A stretch of DNA of 64,000 nt. Source: Pararge aegeria (taxonomy: Eukaryota; Arthropoda; Insecta; Lepidoptera; Nymphalidae). The notes below the pieces were generated by a model. It was not told where the DNA came from, did not search any database, and saw only the letters and a program-made list of their open reading frames with translations. The stretch covers positions 18,990,001 through 19,054,000 of the forward strand of contig NC_053185.1 in NCBI RefSeq assembly GCF_905163445.1, in the 5' to 3' direction. Below are positions 44,040 to 54,500 of this stretch, in pieces. The position numbers were made by a program, and so were the translations under genes. Numbering within the stretch: position 1 is the first letter of the stretch; each line of letters opens with the position of its first letter.

Positions 44040-44300
44040 ATTTCAAATATCAAAATTCATTTATTTCAAGTAGATCCAGTTTATAAGCACTTTTGAACCT
44101 TCAAGTCAGTCTGTTCTGTAGTCCACCACGCTGGCCCAGTGCGGATAGGTGGACTCCACGCTCCTTTGAAAACATTATGGAGAACTCTCAGCATGTTAAG
44201 CAAGCTAGTGATATTTTTATTTCTTAAAACACAATCAAAATATTACTTGCTTTAACGGTGAATACGACACCATTGCCACTAGGCTATTACCGCTTATCAC
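44040..44300 (-). mobile_element. Family C end fused to a SINE-A
   Basis: 44040-44115 is a reversed family C tail (AAGTCAGTCTGTTC). It joins directly to a minus-strand SINE-A from 44116 (TAGTCCACCACGCTGGCCCA to CTAGGCTATTACCGCTTA) that also has internal scrambling. Confidence 0.7.
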
Positions 44301-44430
44301 TTACTTGTAATAACAATCTGTAATCAGCCCATCAAACATCATTGAAGTGGCGTGGTGGGTCTATGCTCTACACCGTCTCTCCTATGAGAGACGAGGTCTG
44401 TGCCCAGCAGTGTGACGTTAATAGTTTTAT
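44300..44430 (+). mobile_element. SINE-D tail fragment
   Basis: GGCGTGGTGGGTCTATGCTC, CTATGAGAGACGAGGTCTGT and GCCCAGCAGTGTGACGTTAA. Confidence 0.55.
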
Positions 44431-44619
44431 TTATAAGCCAACGTTATATACAATGCCTTAAATCTATTATAAACATAATGATAATATTATAAATACATTG
44501 TACATTATACATTGTATAACCCACTTACAGGCTAACAGTTTAACAGTATGTTATATAGACTAAACAGCTTTCGCTGATGCGTATATCTCATTTCTTGTGC
44601 TTTTTGATGTTTGTACAGT

Positions 44620-44765
44620 CCAGTGGCGTGCACTTCATACATGCACAAAAGCACTGCCTACCCTAAAATTGATATATAGCTCGTATAGGAGGAGGATTTT
44701 TGCTATTTTATGCAATTTTCCTTCTGTATGAATACCCTGGTAAGAAACCCAGTGCACGCCACTGG
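44620..44765. mobile_element. MITE with CCAGTGGCGTGCACT inverted ends, full length
   Basis: CCAGTGGCGTGCACT (from 44620) and AGTGCACGCCACTGG (ending 44765) are perfect 15-bp terminal inverted repeats of a 146-bp element. Other copies: 49781-50192 (split by SINE-B), 51950-52002 (one end) and 28335-28400 (fragment). It has inserted into a LINE coding fragment. Confidence 0.85.
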
Positions 44766-44950
44766 TCCAGTATATACTTAAACTGTGCCGCAGTCATTAC
44801 ATCTTCAGGCAAGGTATTCCACATTTGTATAACTCTATTGCTGATAAAGTGTTTGAAAGGATGAGTGCACAACAGTGACAAAGAGCACGTTTTACGAGAT
44901 TGTTTTCTAATTGCTAGGAACGAATGTTCACCAGAAGGCATACAATACTG
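44766..44950 (-). mobile_element. LINE ORF2 C-terminal fragment
   Basis: The minus strand encodes CTHPFKHFISNRVIQMWNTL then PEDVMTAAQFKYILDQ. This is the typical '.FSNRV...WN.LP..VV.A....FK..LD' end of jockey/CR1-like reverse-transcriptase proteins. The frame then runs on into the MITE. Confidence 0.75.
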
Positions 44951-45172
44951 TATTTGTACGCCTATTTTAAGTTACAGGCCTGCTAGTTTAACGCCAGTCT
45001 TGTGAACTTGAACCATCGCAAGGTGACCGTGACAGTTTTTATGTATTTAATTAGATTCAGGCCGTGTCGGATGGACAAATAACGTTGTTTGCTAGAATCA
45101 ATAGCTAACAGATGGGAAAATTCAAACTGTTAATAGATAAGAGTTAATCAGGGTTAAGTAACATCACCTTAG

Positions 45173-45590
45173 AAGCGGTGATAGCGAATTTGGTAGGAGC
45201 TCGACTACACTTTAGGGGGGCCGAGTTCGAATCTTAACACGTACCTCTTAAGTTATGTGAGATTCTAGTAATTAAAATACCACTTGCTTCAACGGTGAAG
45301 GAAAACATAGAATAGAATAGAAAAACTTTATTGCAACACAACACAATAGGAAAAACACAAGGAAAACTGTAATAGTACTTAGTGCTTGGGTCCAAAGGCG
45401 GCCTTATCACTAAAAGTGATCTTTTAAAGGCAACCTGAGCGTACGAAGCCGAAAAAAAAGTGGAAAGTGTGTGGTGCATAAAGGATGTTACAAAAAATAA
45501 AATAAACTTGCATTAGCATACATACTACATTTACATATTAAAAACAAAAAAACGATATAAATTGAGGAAACCTGCATTTACTTGTTATGT
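45173..45590 (+). mobile_element. SINE-A split by a LINE tail
   Basis: SINE-A (AGCGGTGATAGCGAATTTGG, GAGTTCGAATCTTAACACG) breaks at GGAAAACATA (45307) and resumes at about 45565 with GAGGAAACCTGCAT. The insert 45308-45564 is a minus-strand LINE tail (GGCGGCCTTATCACTAAAAG). Confidence 0.8.
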
Positions 45591-45644
45591 ATGAAGTCCT
45601 CCTGTTTTCCTGTGAAAAGAATGAACTTGCACTGTTAATCGGAA

Positions 45645-45912
45645 CCCAATCATCATTTTAACCTATTATCGGCACATTATGGATGGAGTGAGAAGGGTTC
45701 AGACCGTAGTCCACCATCCGGCCAAATCCGGATTGGTAGTCTGCACAAACCTTTGAGAACATTATGGTGCTCTCTTAGGCGTGCAGGGTTAAAAAATCAC
45801 AGAAAACAAAGTGAGGAACACTATTACATTATGTGGCTTAAAACAGACATAACTTAGGGATTCCAAACTGGCTCTTCGAATGTGAAGCCGAAGTCCACCC
45901 ATATTTCTAAAC
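45645..45912 (-). mobile_element. SINE-A, diverged
   Basis: GAGAAGGGTTCAGACCGTAG, AATCCGGATTGGTAGTCTGC and TTTGAGAACATTATGGTGCT are recognisable; the head is decayed. Confidence 0.75.
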
Positions 45913-45925
45913 TAATATCACAATT

Positions 45926-45944
45926 TTAGGTTAGGTTAGGTTAG
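45926..45944 (+). repeat. Short TTAGG tract
   Basis: Nearly four tandem TTAGG units, the insect telomere repeat, in an interstitial position. Confidence 0.7.
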
Positions 45945-46488
45945 ATCATAAGGTGCAGTCGCGGTTGTGTGCGAAAGCGTTCCCATGCCACCAAGTGACA
46001 TGTTGGAACAACACAGTGACAGTGACAACCAACACAGTCGGGTTTTAGCCGGTACGAGTCCGACATAACCACTGTGCCTCCCCGTGGTGCGGTGGTATCC
46101 ATGAGGATTTCCCCACGAAAAATAAAAAGTAAATGGGGATAAGGTGCAGTGATCGCTTAGTAGTCAAGACATTGATCTAAATCGCCAAGAAAAGATTTAA
46201 AGGTGCTTAAATGTTTGGGATGGTCTTACAAGACGAGATGTAGTTCGACGCGAACTAGATGAATTGATTCCACATTTTTATAGGTATAATTGTATATATT
46301 GTGAGGGTAATCAGGCAATAAGTACAATCAGGGGCGGTAATGTTATTACTTTATCGGCAATGGATTCGAGTGGTATAATATCTTCCTGATTAGATATAAC
46401 GACATCCTATGTTTCACGGACCATGGGTTTATCGTGCAAAATTCATCCAAATTATCGGCCAATTTTATTAAGTATTCAGATTTTGTTT
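45945..46488. other. Gene-free sequence
   Basis: A tRNA-like fragment CCTCCCCGTGGTGCGGTGGT at about 46077 matches one near 23.65 kb. Nothing else recognised. Confidence 0.45.
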
Positions 46489-46730
46489 GACGGTCGATTG
46501 GGGCACTAGGCAGCGACTCTGCTTTCTGAATCCAAGGCTGTGTGTTCGATTCCCACAACTTGAAAATGTTTGTGTGTTGAACATGAATGTTTATCTGTTT
46601 ATTATAAGTATTTATGTATATTATTCATTAAAATATTTATCAGTAATCTTAGTACCTATAACACATGTTATGCTTTTTGGGGCTAGATGGCGATGTCTAT
46701 GGTCGTAGTATATTTATTCATTTATTTGCA
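46489..46730 (+). mobile_element. SINE-B, nearly full length
   Basis: GACGGTCGATTGGGGCACTA, GTGTTCGATTCCCACAACTT and CTATGGTCGTAGTATATTTA. Confidence 0.85.
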
Positions 46731-46849
46731 AAAGTCAGTTTGCATTGCTGAATTTGCGTTTATATGCGAGCTCATTAGTCCCCATATTCAGTAACTCATC
46801 TGACAGTTCGTAATGGGTGCCAATCGATCTTTTTATATCAAATATGACA

Positions 46850-47115
46850 ATCACCATCATCACCTCAATCGACTGACGTCCATTTCTCTTTTTTAAACCA
46901 TCCCAAAGTCCGACTCTGGGACACCTGTTTTGCCAGCAGTTCCTTTCTTGATTTCGTTTGTCCACCTCGTTGGGGTTCGAAGAACACTGCGTTTAACGGT
47001 ACGAGGTGACAATGTAAGCTACTTGGGACTCTAACGTTCAACGGCTCTCCGAGCTATGTGACCGTCCATTGCCGTTCAATTTCGCGACTCCATTAAACCA
47101 TGTTCTTTCTACCAT
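46850..47115 (-). mobile_element. RTE-type LINE 3' fragment, diverged
   Basis: CTCAATCGACTGACGTCCAT, TTGTCCACCTCGTTGGGGTT and CCATTGCCGTTCAATTTCGC correspond in order to the element at 2893-3160. Confidence 0.7.
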
Positions 47116-47711
47116 CAAACTATGAGGCACTGACAGAATCTGTTACGTAGTTGACACACCATCGACACGTTCGAAGCGCTTCGCTTCTTCCTTTCTGATC
47201 CGCACCGCAAAGGCCTGGATGCCCTCCCATCTTCCATATTCCCCGATACCTTTAATTTGGGTACCTTCTAATCAAGAGTGAATAGGCATCTTCTAGGCAA
47301 CTGCGTCCCATCTTAGGCTGCATCATCACTTACTACATTGCAGTCAAGCAGTTACCTATATATTTAAAAATAAAACTTCATTTCTGATCTCAACATTTCT
47401 GATTTGACCACGCAGAAATACTTGAGCATCGCTCAATCGATCGCTCATTATTAGGATAACATCATACAACATTAACAAATAATGCGTTAATACAATTTTT
47501 GACTGACTTTTACATCTTTGATTAAAAGTATACTATGGCTTTCTCCTTCTACATATGTGACAAATTCCATTAAGATCACTGCATAAATAACAAACGAGCA
47601 AAGAAACAACCAGACATACTTTCGCAATATAAGATCAAATCAATCAATCACTAGGATTAGTTTAAATCATTGATAAAAAGAATTCTGAAGAATCTTTTTG
47701 TATTTTTCCAG
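47116..47711 (+). other. 5' flank or intron before the receptor start codon
   Basis: A GC-richer repeat-like patch lies at about 47150-47290. The interval ends in TTTTTGTATTTTTCCAG directly before the ATG, which is a good 3' splice site (AG at 47710-47711). Upstream 5' UTR exon(s) are therefore likely. Confidence 0.5.
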
Positions 47712-48509
47712 ATGCTTCTTCAAATGCAGTTTACCTTCAGAGCAGCGTTATTATTCCTACTGTGGACACCTGCCCATACAGCAGATGGAAAGGAACTGAT
47801 TTTCCCCACAGCGTCTTGTCCAATAGGCTTCACATTAATTTACAGAAAAGACAAACTCACCCCGTTCTGCGTAAGAAGAAAAGGTCCTGAAACTTTCGCT
47901 GACCTATACAAGGATTGCGTGGGAAATTTATACACATCAAAGTTGTATCAAGATTTAAATATATCGAGACCGGATTATGCTGTGTGGTCGGAGTATAAAA
48001 CCTTGTATCCAGGCGGAGTTTTCTTCGACTGGTCCCACACGTACAGTATGGGAGATCAGCTAATAACAGAAGATGGCGTAGCTTTGGATCCTGGGCTGGA
48101 CATAGATGGAGATTTGTGTGTTGTTATCGATCCAGTTAGTAATTACACCGCGGTGAAATGCAATACGAAGCATTACAGGTATTGCGTTGTAAAACCTTAC
48201 GTGTACAAGGAGAGTATGACGAAAAAAGGTTGTGAAGGGCTGAAGGAGTCTTATAGATTTTGGAGCCCAGTATCTACTTGCTTAACGGTACTGAATGGTG
48301 TGGGCGGAGGAGCTGTCCGTGCGACTTGGAACCAGGCAAGGGAGCTTTGTGGCAAAAAGGGGGGATATCTATTGAGTCATGGATGGCGATATTCAAACTA
48401 TAGGGAGTTTCGTTATACAAACCATACTAATCACACGTATCCACTCGGAATGGTTATGAGAACTGATTACTCTTCGTTGAGGTACGACGCGATGACTGAT
48501 CATTCAGAG
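47712..48509 (+). CDS. Receptor coding exon 1: signal peptide, lectin-like domain 1, start of domain 2
   Basis: Residues 1-266. ATG at 47712 (or 47724) starts MLLQMQFTFRAALLFLLWTP, a clear signal peptide. The exon ends CATTCAGAG|GTAATT in phase 0. N-glycosylation sites are seen at NISR, NYTA, NHTN and NHTY. Confidence 0.9.
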
Positions 48510-51500
48510 GTAATTACTTTTTTATGTATATGACGTAATGTAATATTTTTAAACGTACTTGACTAAATTGTTGCTTGAGTGCCCCGTTGGTATATATAGC
48601 ATTCGATTTGAGATCACACGGTTCGGGGTTCCATTATACACTTATTTTTTTTCCTAATTGCGTTCATCATTGATTATTTCGGTTTATTTAAAGGAACTCT
48701 ATTATTCCCGGGATAAAATGTATCCTATGACCGTCCCCGGAATGCAAATTATCTATATGTAAAATTTCGTCAAAGTTGGTTGTGCGGTAAAGCTATGCAT
48801 CGGTAACAAAGTCTGCTATTCCCGGACGCTACTTGGGTGCCAAATTTCATCAAGAGTGGTGTTCGAGCTGAATATAAGTAACAAACAAACATACAAATAA
48901 ACGGACACACTTTCGCGTTTATCAAATTATAATGGATAAAGGAAAAAAAAATTAAAGTAAGATAACACAATTGTAAATTAAGAAAAGTCTCATATACAGA
49001 TACTTGTCAGACATCAAATTGCAATAATTAAATATTTTTAATTCGGCTCCACCTTAGTAGATTCAGCATTCCGGTGGTACTTCTCAGCAAGACAAACAAA
49101 CACTCAAATTCTTAAAAGAGCCTGTCAAGAGGCCTGTTTAAAAAAAAAAAATATTTCAATTGGTGCCCTTAACCACCTTTACAAATAAAATTCATATCGA
49201 TAACAATCTAACTAGGATAACCAGTTTATTATTTTCATAATTTGTATAATTTTAATTAAAAAAAAAAAACTATTTTTTTATTAATATTATTTAGATTTTT
49301 TAATTTTTTTAATCTCAACAATCTTAAATTCATAAAAAATCATTATTAGAAATTTATAAAAAAAACATCCACTTCTAAGCTTGCGAGGCTTTGGAATGCC
49401 CAAGCAACTGGCGGTCAGGGCTCCAGTGTGAGGAACCTCCTCACAATAAGAGCAGGATACTTACTTTATCCGACAACCAAGCGAAAGCTTCTTAAGATGT
49501 TGGTCGAAGCTTTTCGCGAGAAGACTGAGCGATTATTATTATATTACTAAAATTACTTATTATGGTTATTAGATCCCAATATCAGAGTGGAACTTTGGAG
49601 ACACGATAAACAGCACAGACACGTTCCTCGGAGCCCTGCGCAGTAACTTTTGGCATCTCGTGAATGGCTCTTACTTATTTTATGACGTCATATGCGAGCG
49701 TTCCGTTGAAATCAAAGATGTCAGTCTGGAAGTTACAATAGACGCGTAAGTAATCATTAATTACTAACCTACCCAGCCACCAGGTGCACTGAGCTTCCTA
49801 CCAGGGTATGCATACAGCAGCGCAATTGCATAAAGCGGCAAATATCCTCCTCTTATACCAGTACCTCTGACGGCCGATTGGCGCAGTTTGCAGCGACCCT
49901 GCTTTCTGAGTCCAAGGCCGTGGGTTCGATTCCCACTACTGGAAAATGTTTGTGTGATGAGCGTGAATATTTTTCAGTGTCTGGGTGTTTATATGTATAT
50001 ACTAAGTATTTATGTATATTACTCACAAAAATATTCATCAGTCATCTTAGTACCCATAACACAAGCTACGCTTACTTTGGGGCTAGGTGGCGATGTGTGT
50101 ATTGTCGTAGTATATTTATTATTATTTATTAGTAATATGTAGTCACAGTTACAGTTATATGTATGAAGTGCACGCCACTGCCAGCCACGGTTGATCTTTT
50201 GTCTGCGTTTAGCTTGCTTGGTATGAAAAACTAGCTAAGTTCTCTGCTCAACCGTGCAATACGTATTACTATTATATATCCATTATATAGCCCACAAATC
50301 TGCTTTGGTGCAGCTGTGAAAATTCTGAAATTTTAAATTCCCAAATTTCCCCATGCCAGGATTCGAAACGGGACCTCCTATTTAAATTCACAGCGCTCAC
50401 CGTTGCGCCAGGGAGGTCGACAAAAATTACATCTATATGATGGTGATATAAAAGAAAGTTGTGCCATTTATAACTCAAGAACGGCTGGACCAATTTTTAT
50501 GATATTTGATTTTTTAGATTCCTCTTAGACCGGAATAGGATAATAAGTATTAAAATATAACATTAATAAAATGCGCGGTACGAAGTTCGCCGGGACAGCT
50601 AGTTTCTTAATATTATTTATTATATATATTGTTTCTTATTATTCTTGTAAAGAAGTGAGCTCACCTCGTTGGTCTAGTGGTTAACATATTCAACTACAGA
50701 TCACAATTTCGATTGGAAATTCTATCAAGAAATTCTTAGTACCAGCACGAAGTCTGGAAATTGGCCTTGCTTGCAAGTTTAGCTCGCACGACTAGGCTGT
50801 CCTGCGCCTGATCTCATTGCGGTCGCGTTGGAGCCGCCGGCCCAACGGACTATGAGTGTGAGGGAATAGGGAGTACACCTGTGATTCGCATATATAATAT
50901 GATCCTCGTAGTTCTAAATCACACTAGAGAATGACCATTGCGGCAAGGCAAACTTTTTTTATAGGTCTTAAATGTTGTTAATATATTTCTTAATATTTCC
51001 TCAAGAGAAGTAAATATCAAGTTTATCCAGCGATATCATTGTATTAACAACTGCAATTGTTCCATTGTGTGTTAACATTGAGACCAGAAATAATTTCGTA
51101 ATGTATTGTTCATTATGAAATTATTATCATTGTATGCCAATACAGATGTAATGTTATCTGCAGAATCATAGTGACATAATACCCAACGCTACCTTTAAGT
51201 GTTGCGACACGATTTTAAAATATAGTAGCTCGTATCAAGTACTTGTATTGAGTTTCTGTAGGGCGAAAATGTGCACCAGGATATAATATCTCTGCCTATT
51301 TTCTCGCATTGACTCTTAGAAAAAAGACCGGTAAATGGAAGGCATAAAATTTTATCGTGACGCGAATGCTATCACATAAAATACCCGTGTAAGGGTTTGG
51401 TCACATTTGTCATCATCGATTCGTGTTTAGCTCGATTTTTTTCTGTTGCATACTTTAAAAAAAAAAAACGTTTATTTCGTTTCTTACATTGTAAATGATA

Positions 51501-54500
51501 CATGTTGTGGAGACCTCCTTGTAAGCATCAAAATACCTGTGTCAGGAGGCCTCGCTCTTCCATAGCAAAGCAGGTACATTTTCAGTGGCACGCCGAAACA
51601 TTTGTATATATTAAACATTAGCTAGTTTATCAAAAAATTGCAAGCTTCGTTTTGTGGAAAGCATGTATAAATTGTGGCTTCCCTTGTTATTTTATATAAG
51701 ATAAGAAAGGATACAAGAAGATTTAATACAAAATAAGAAAGGAAAAGAAAAGATAAAGGAAAAGAGATACGAAAGTTTTCAATAGATAAAATGCGAATCG
51801 ATGCTGACTAATGTGTTTTTACTCATGTAATGTCGTGTCCCGTACAACTACGTTTATTTTAATGGCCATTTTTAAGAGACATTAAAAATGTATAAAAGGT
51901 TTATTATTGGTAACGAAACTCTATATCTCCTATACGGGTTATATATAAATTGTAGGGTATGCAGTGCTTTCGTGCATGTATGAAGTGCACGCCACTGGTT
52001 ATACTCCCTTAGTTGCCAAAGAACTTTATTCCGGTCTGCCGTCAACAGGCAGAGGACACACCTAGCATGTTATATTTTGTTTTGTCTCCGCAATACAGGC
52101 CACTTAGTATGGAGACCAACGGCAAAAATTCGTTAATGACTAATAAATAATTTTTATTTATTTATCTCTATTTAATAATTGAGTGACTTTATAAAGAAGT
52201 AACAACTTTAATTAAATGTTTTATTTTATTGATAGCTTGGTTTCCGTTACCAAATTTTGTCTGTTGCTCAGCGGGCTTTATCTAATGAACTCGAATAAAT
52301 AGATAATTGAATTGTTGACAAAATGCACATTTTTATACAGGAAACGTGTTTTTATTCCATCGCAAAAAATTAATACCACTGTTTCATAACGTTCAATCAT
52401 TCATCACTTCACACATAATTCAAACTCGCACTAAGCCGATTTCTTGATAAGTCGTAGTTGGATACAAAAGGTAATTGAACAACAGACCCTAAAACAATTG
52501 TCAAGAGACATTTTAATAGAACGAGATGTCTCATTTTTAAATGACTTTTCACTTTTACATCGATATCTGCCTATAATTTTTCATGACACTTGCTATTTCT
52601 ACGATGACTATGACAACACGATCGTGTTATAAGTATTTCTCCTTATTCTTATTCTTTGATTTTTTATTTTTAGAGAAAACAAACTCACGCTTGCCGTAAA
52701 CGATTCTCTCGACAAAGACGACATATATTGTTTCACTGACTCCGTATATTACTATCCGGTTAAAGTGAAAAAGGAACGAGTCGGCGACAGTAACGTTTAC
52801 GTCCTTAAACCGAAGCAAGATGGCTATTACTGGTGCACGCATGTAAACACGAAAAAATTCAAGGTCAACGAATCGAAAAAAGTATTGTTCATACGAGAAA
52901 AGGTTTCCCTTGTAAATTTTTACGCGATCAAACTGAAATACTCGAAGATGTATACTCTACAAGAGTTGGACAAACTGAGTAGTATTTTAGAACTTAGATT
53001 GAAGGAATACATCTATCTAAGAACAAAATACGAAAGCGTTTACGGTGATGTAGATACGAATGTAACTGAGCAAGTATTAAGAGGCTTTCAGAGCACTAAC
53101 TACGGCTTGGATTGGAAGGAGAATACGGTTATTGTGAGGATGAAGATAAAGAGATTGTATTTAGATAAAACTTCAGTGTTGATGCATGTGGAACTACACC
53201 CTGATATGAAGCCAGTGACACCAGGAGTTTGGGATGATGTTGAGATTTTGTTCATGAAGCCAGTGCTTTACTGCAAAGGTTTTGATTCCGTACCGCAGCT
53301 TTCTTTGGGTAAGAGATTATTTTTACTTTTTAAAAACGACTGAGACACCATTTTGATAAGTGTGAGATTTTCTACCTATGTTAACTTATTCGATCGCGTA
53401 AAAATTAACTACGATTTATATGGTATCGAAATCTTGCTCCTTCGATACTATATGCATCGTAGTTACATTTTTATAAATAATGAAATGTATGAAGAAAATC
53501 TCTCATTCATAATTATATAAATGTTGAATTAATAACCTCCCTCATTTTAAGTCGGTTAAACTATAATTTGCGTTACCTGTGATGCAGAAGTACTGAGATT
53601 ATAGTAATGTTTATGATCATGGTGATTAGGTTAATTTTTAGAACTCTATAATGGCTATAGCATGAACTAAAAGCTTAAAAAGAATGCTGTAGCCGTTCTC
53701 CAATAGGGTAAAGTGAAACTTATGGACCTCTTGAATTAATAAAGTGAGTCAAAAATGTATTGCGATGATTAATCCACTATCTATCTCATTTGACAAAGAG
53801 CAAGGGTTAAATGCTCGACGTAATTTGATGATAATTTCATTTCGAACAAAACCTTGAACGTGACTACATAGGGCCACTGCTCATTGTGATTGCTCGTCGC
53901 CGTGACCTATTGTCGCCAAGTAGAGTGTATTAGCATATTTTTTCCCTCCACTATAAGTTAGCCTTTGACTGCAATCTCACCTGGTAGTAAGTGATGATTA
54001 TGGAGTATCTGAGTCATACCCCTAATCAGTTTCTATGCGACTATGCGACACTAAATTGCTTAGCGGCTCGTCTTTGTCCGTGCGAAGATATATGGAATAT
54101 CGCTCACTGTAGGTACGTGGCAACAACAAATAGTTCCAGCAACCGACGACTCTAGGATGCGCGGGCACAAATCACAGCAAATTCTTTATAATTCATTTAA
54201 GAAATGAATACGTTTTGTCACCCAGCGTCATTTTAAAGTGGGCGACATTGATAAAAAGTTGCGGCGACATAAACTCAGTCTGCAGCGGCCCTTAGGGGAT
54301 TCAAGTGATTTACGCGAGGCTGGGGTGAATTTACTTGTATTGTGTTTGAACTTATCGTAGTCAGGATATTATAATTTTCTCATCATTATCAACCCAATGC
54401 TGGCCCCCATGGTTTGCTGCATTCACGAATGAATGGGTTTAGGGCATAGTTCACCGTACTGACCAACTGTGGATTGTTCGACTTCACACGACTTTGAGAT

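Larger units (their letters stand above)
49746..52673 (+). other. Receptor intron 2
   Basis: Holds the GTGGCGTGCACT MITE (49781-50192) split by SINE-B, a SINE-C head, an 'ACTAGCTGTCCCGGCGAAC' repeat end, a tRNA-like fragment (CCTCGTTGGTCTAGTGGTTA, about 50668) and a MITE end at 51950-52002. The remainder (50720-51940, 52010-52660) has no recognised feature. Confidence 0.65.

Noticed and set aside
49878..50142. Two overlapping 84-residue frames in receptor intron 2
   Set aside because: Both are translations of SINE-B; similar peptides appear at 32093, 39617 and 46487.
52444..52632. 62-residue frame upstream of receptor exon 3
   Set aside because: It lies in intron 2, is out of frame with exon 3, and lacks splice or start context.
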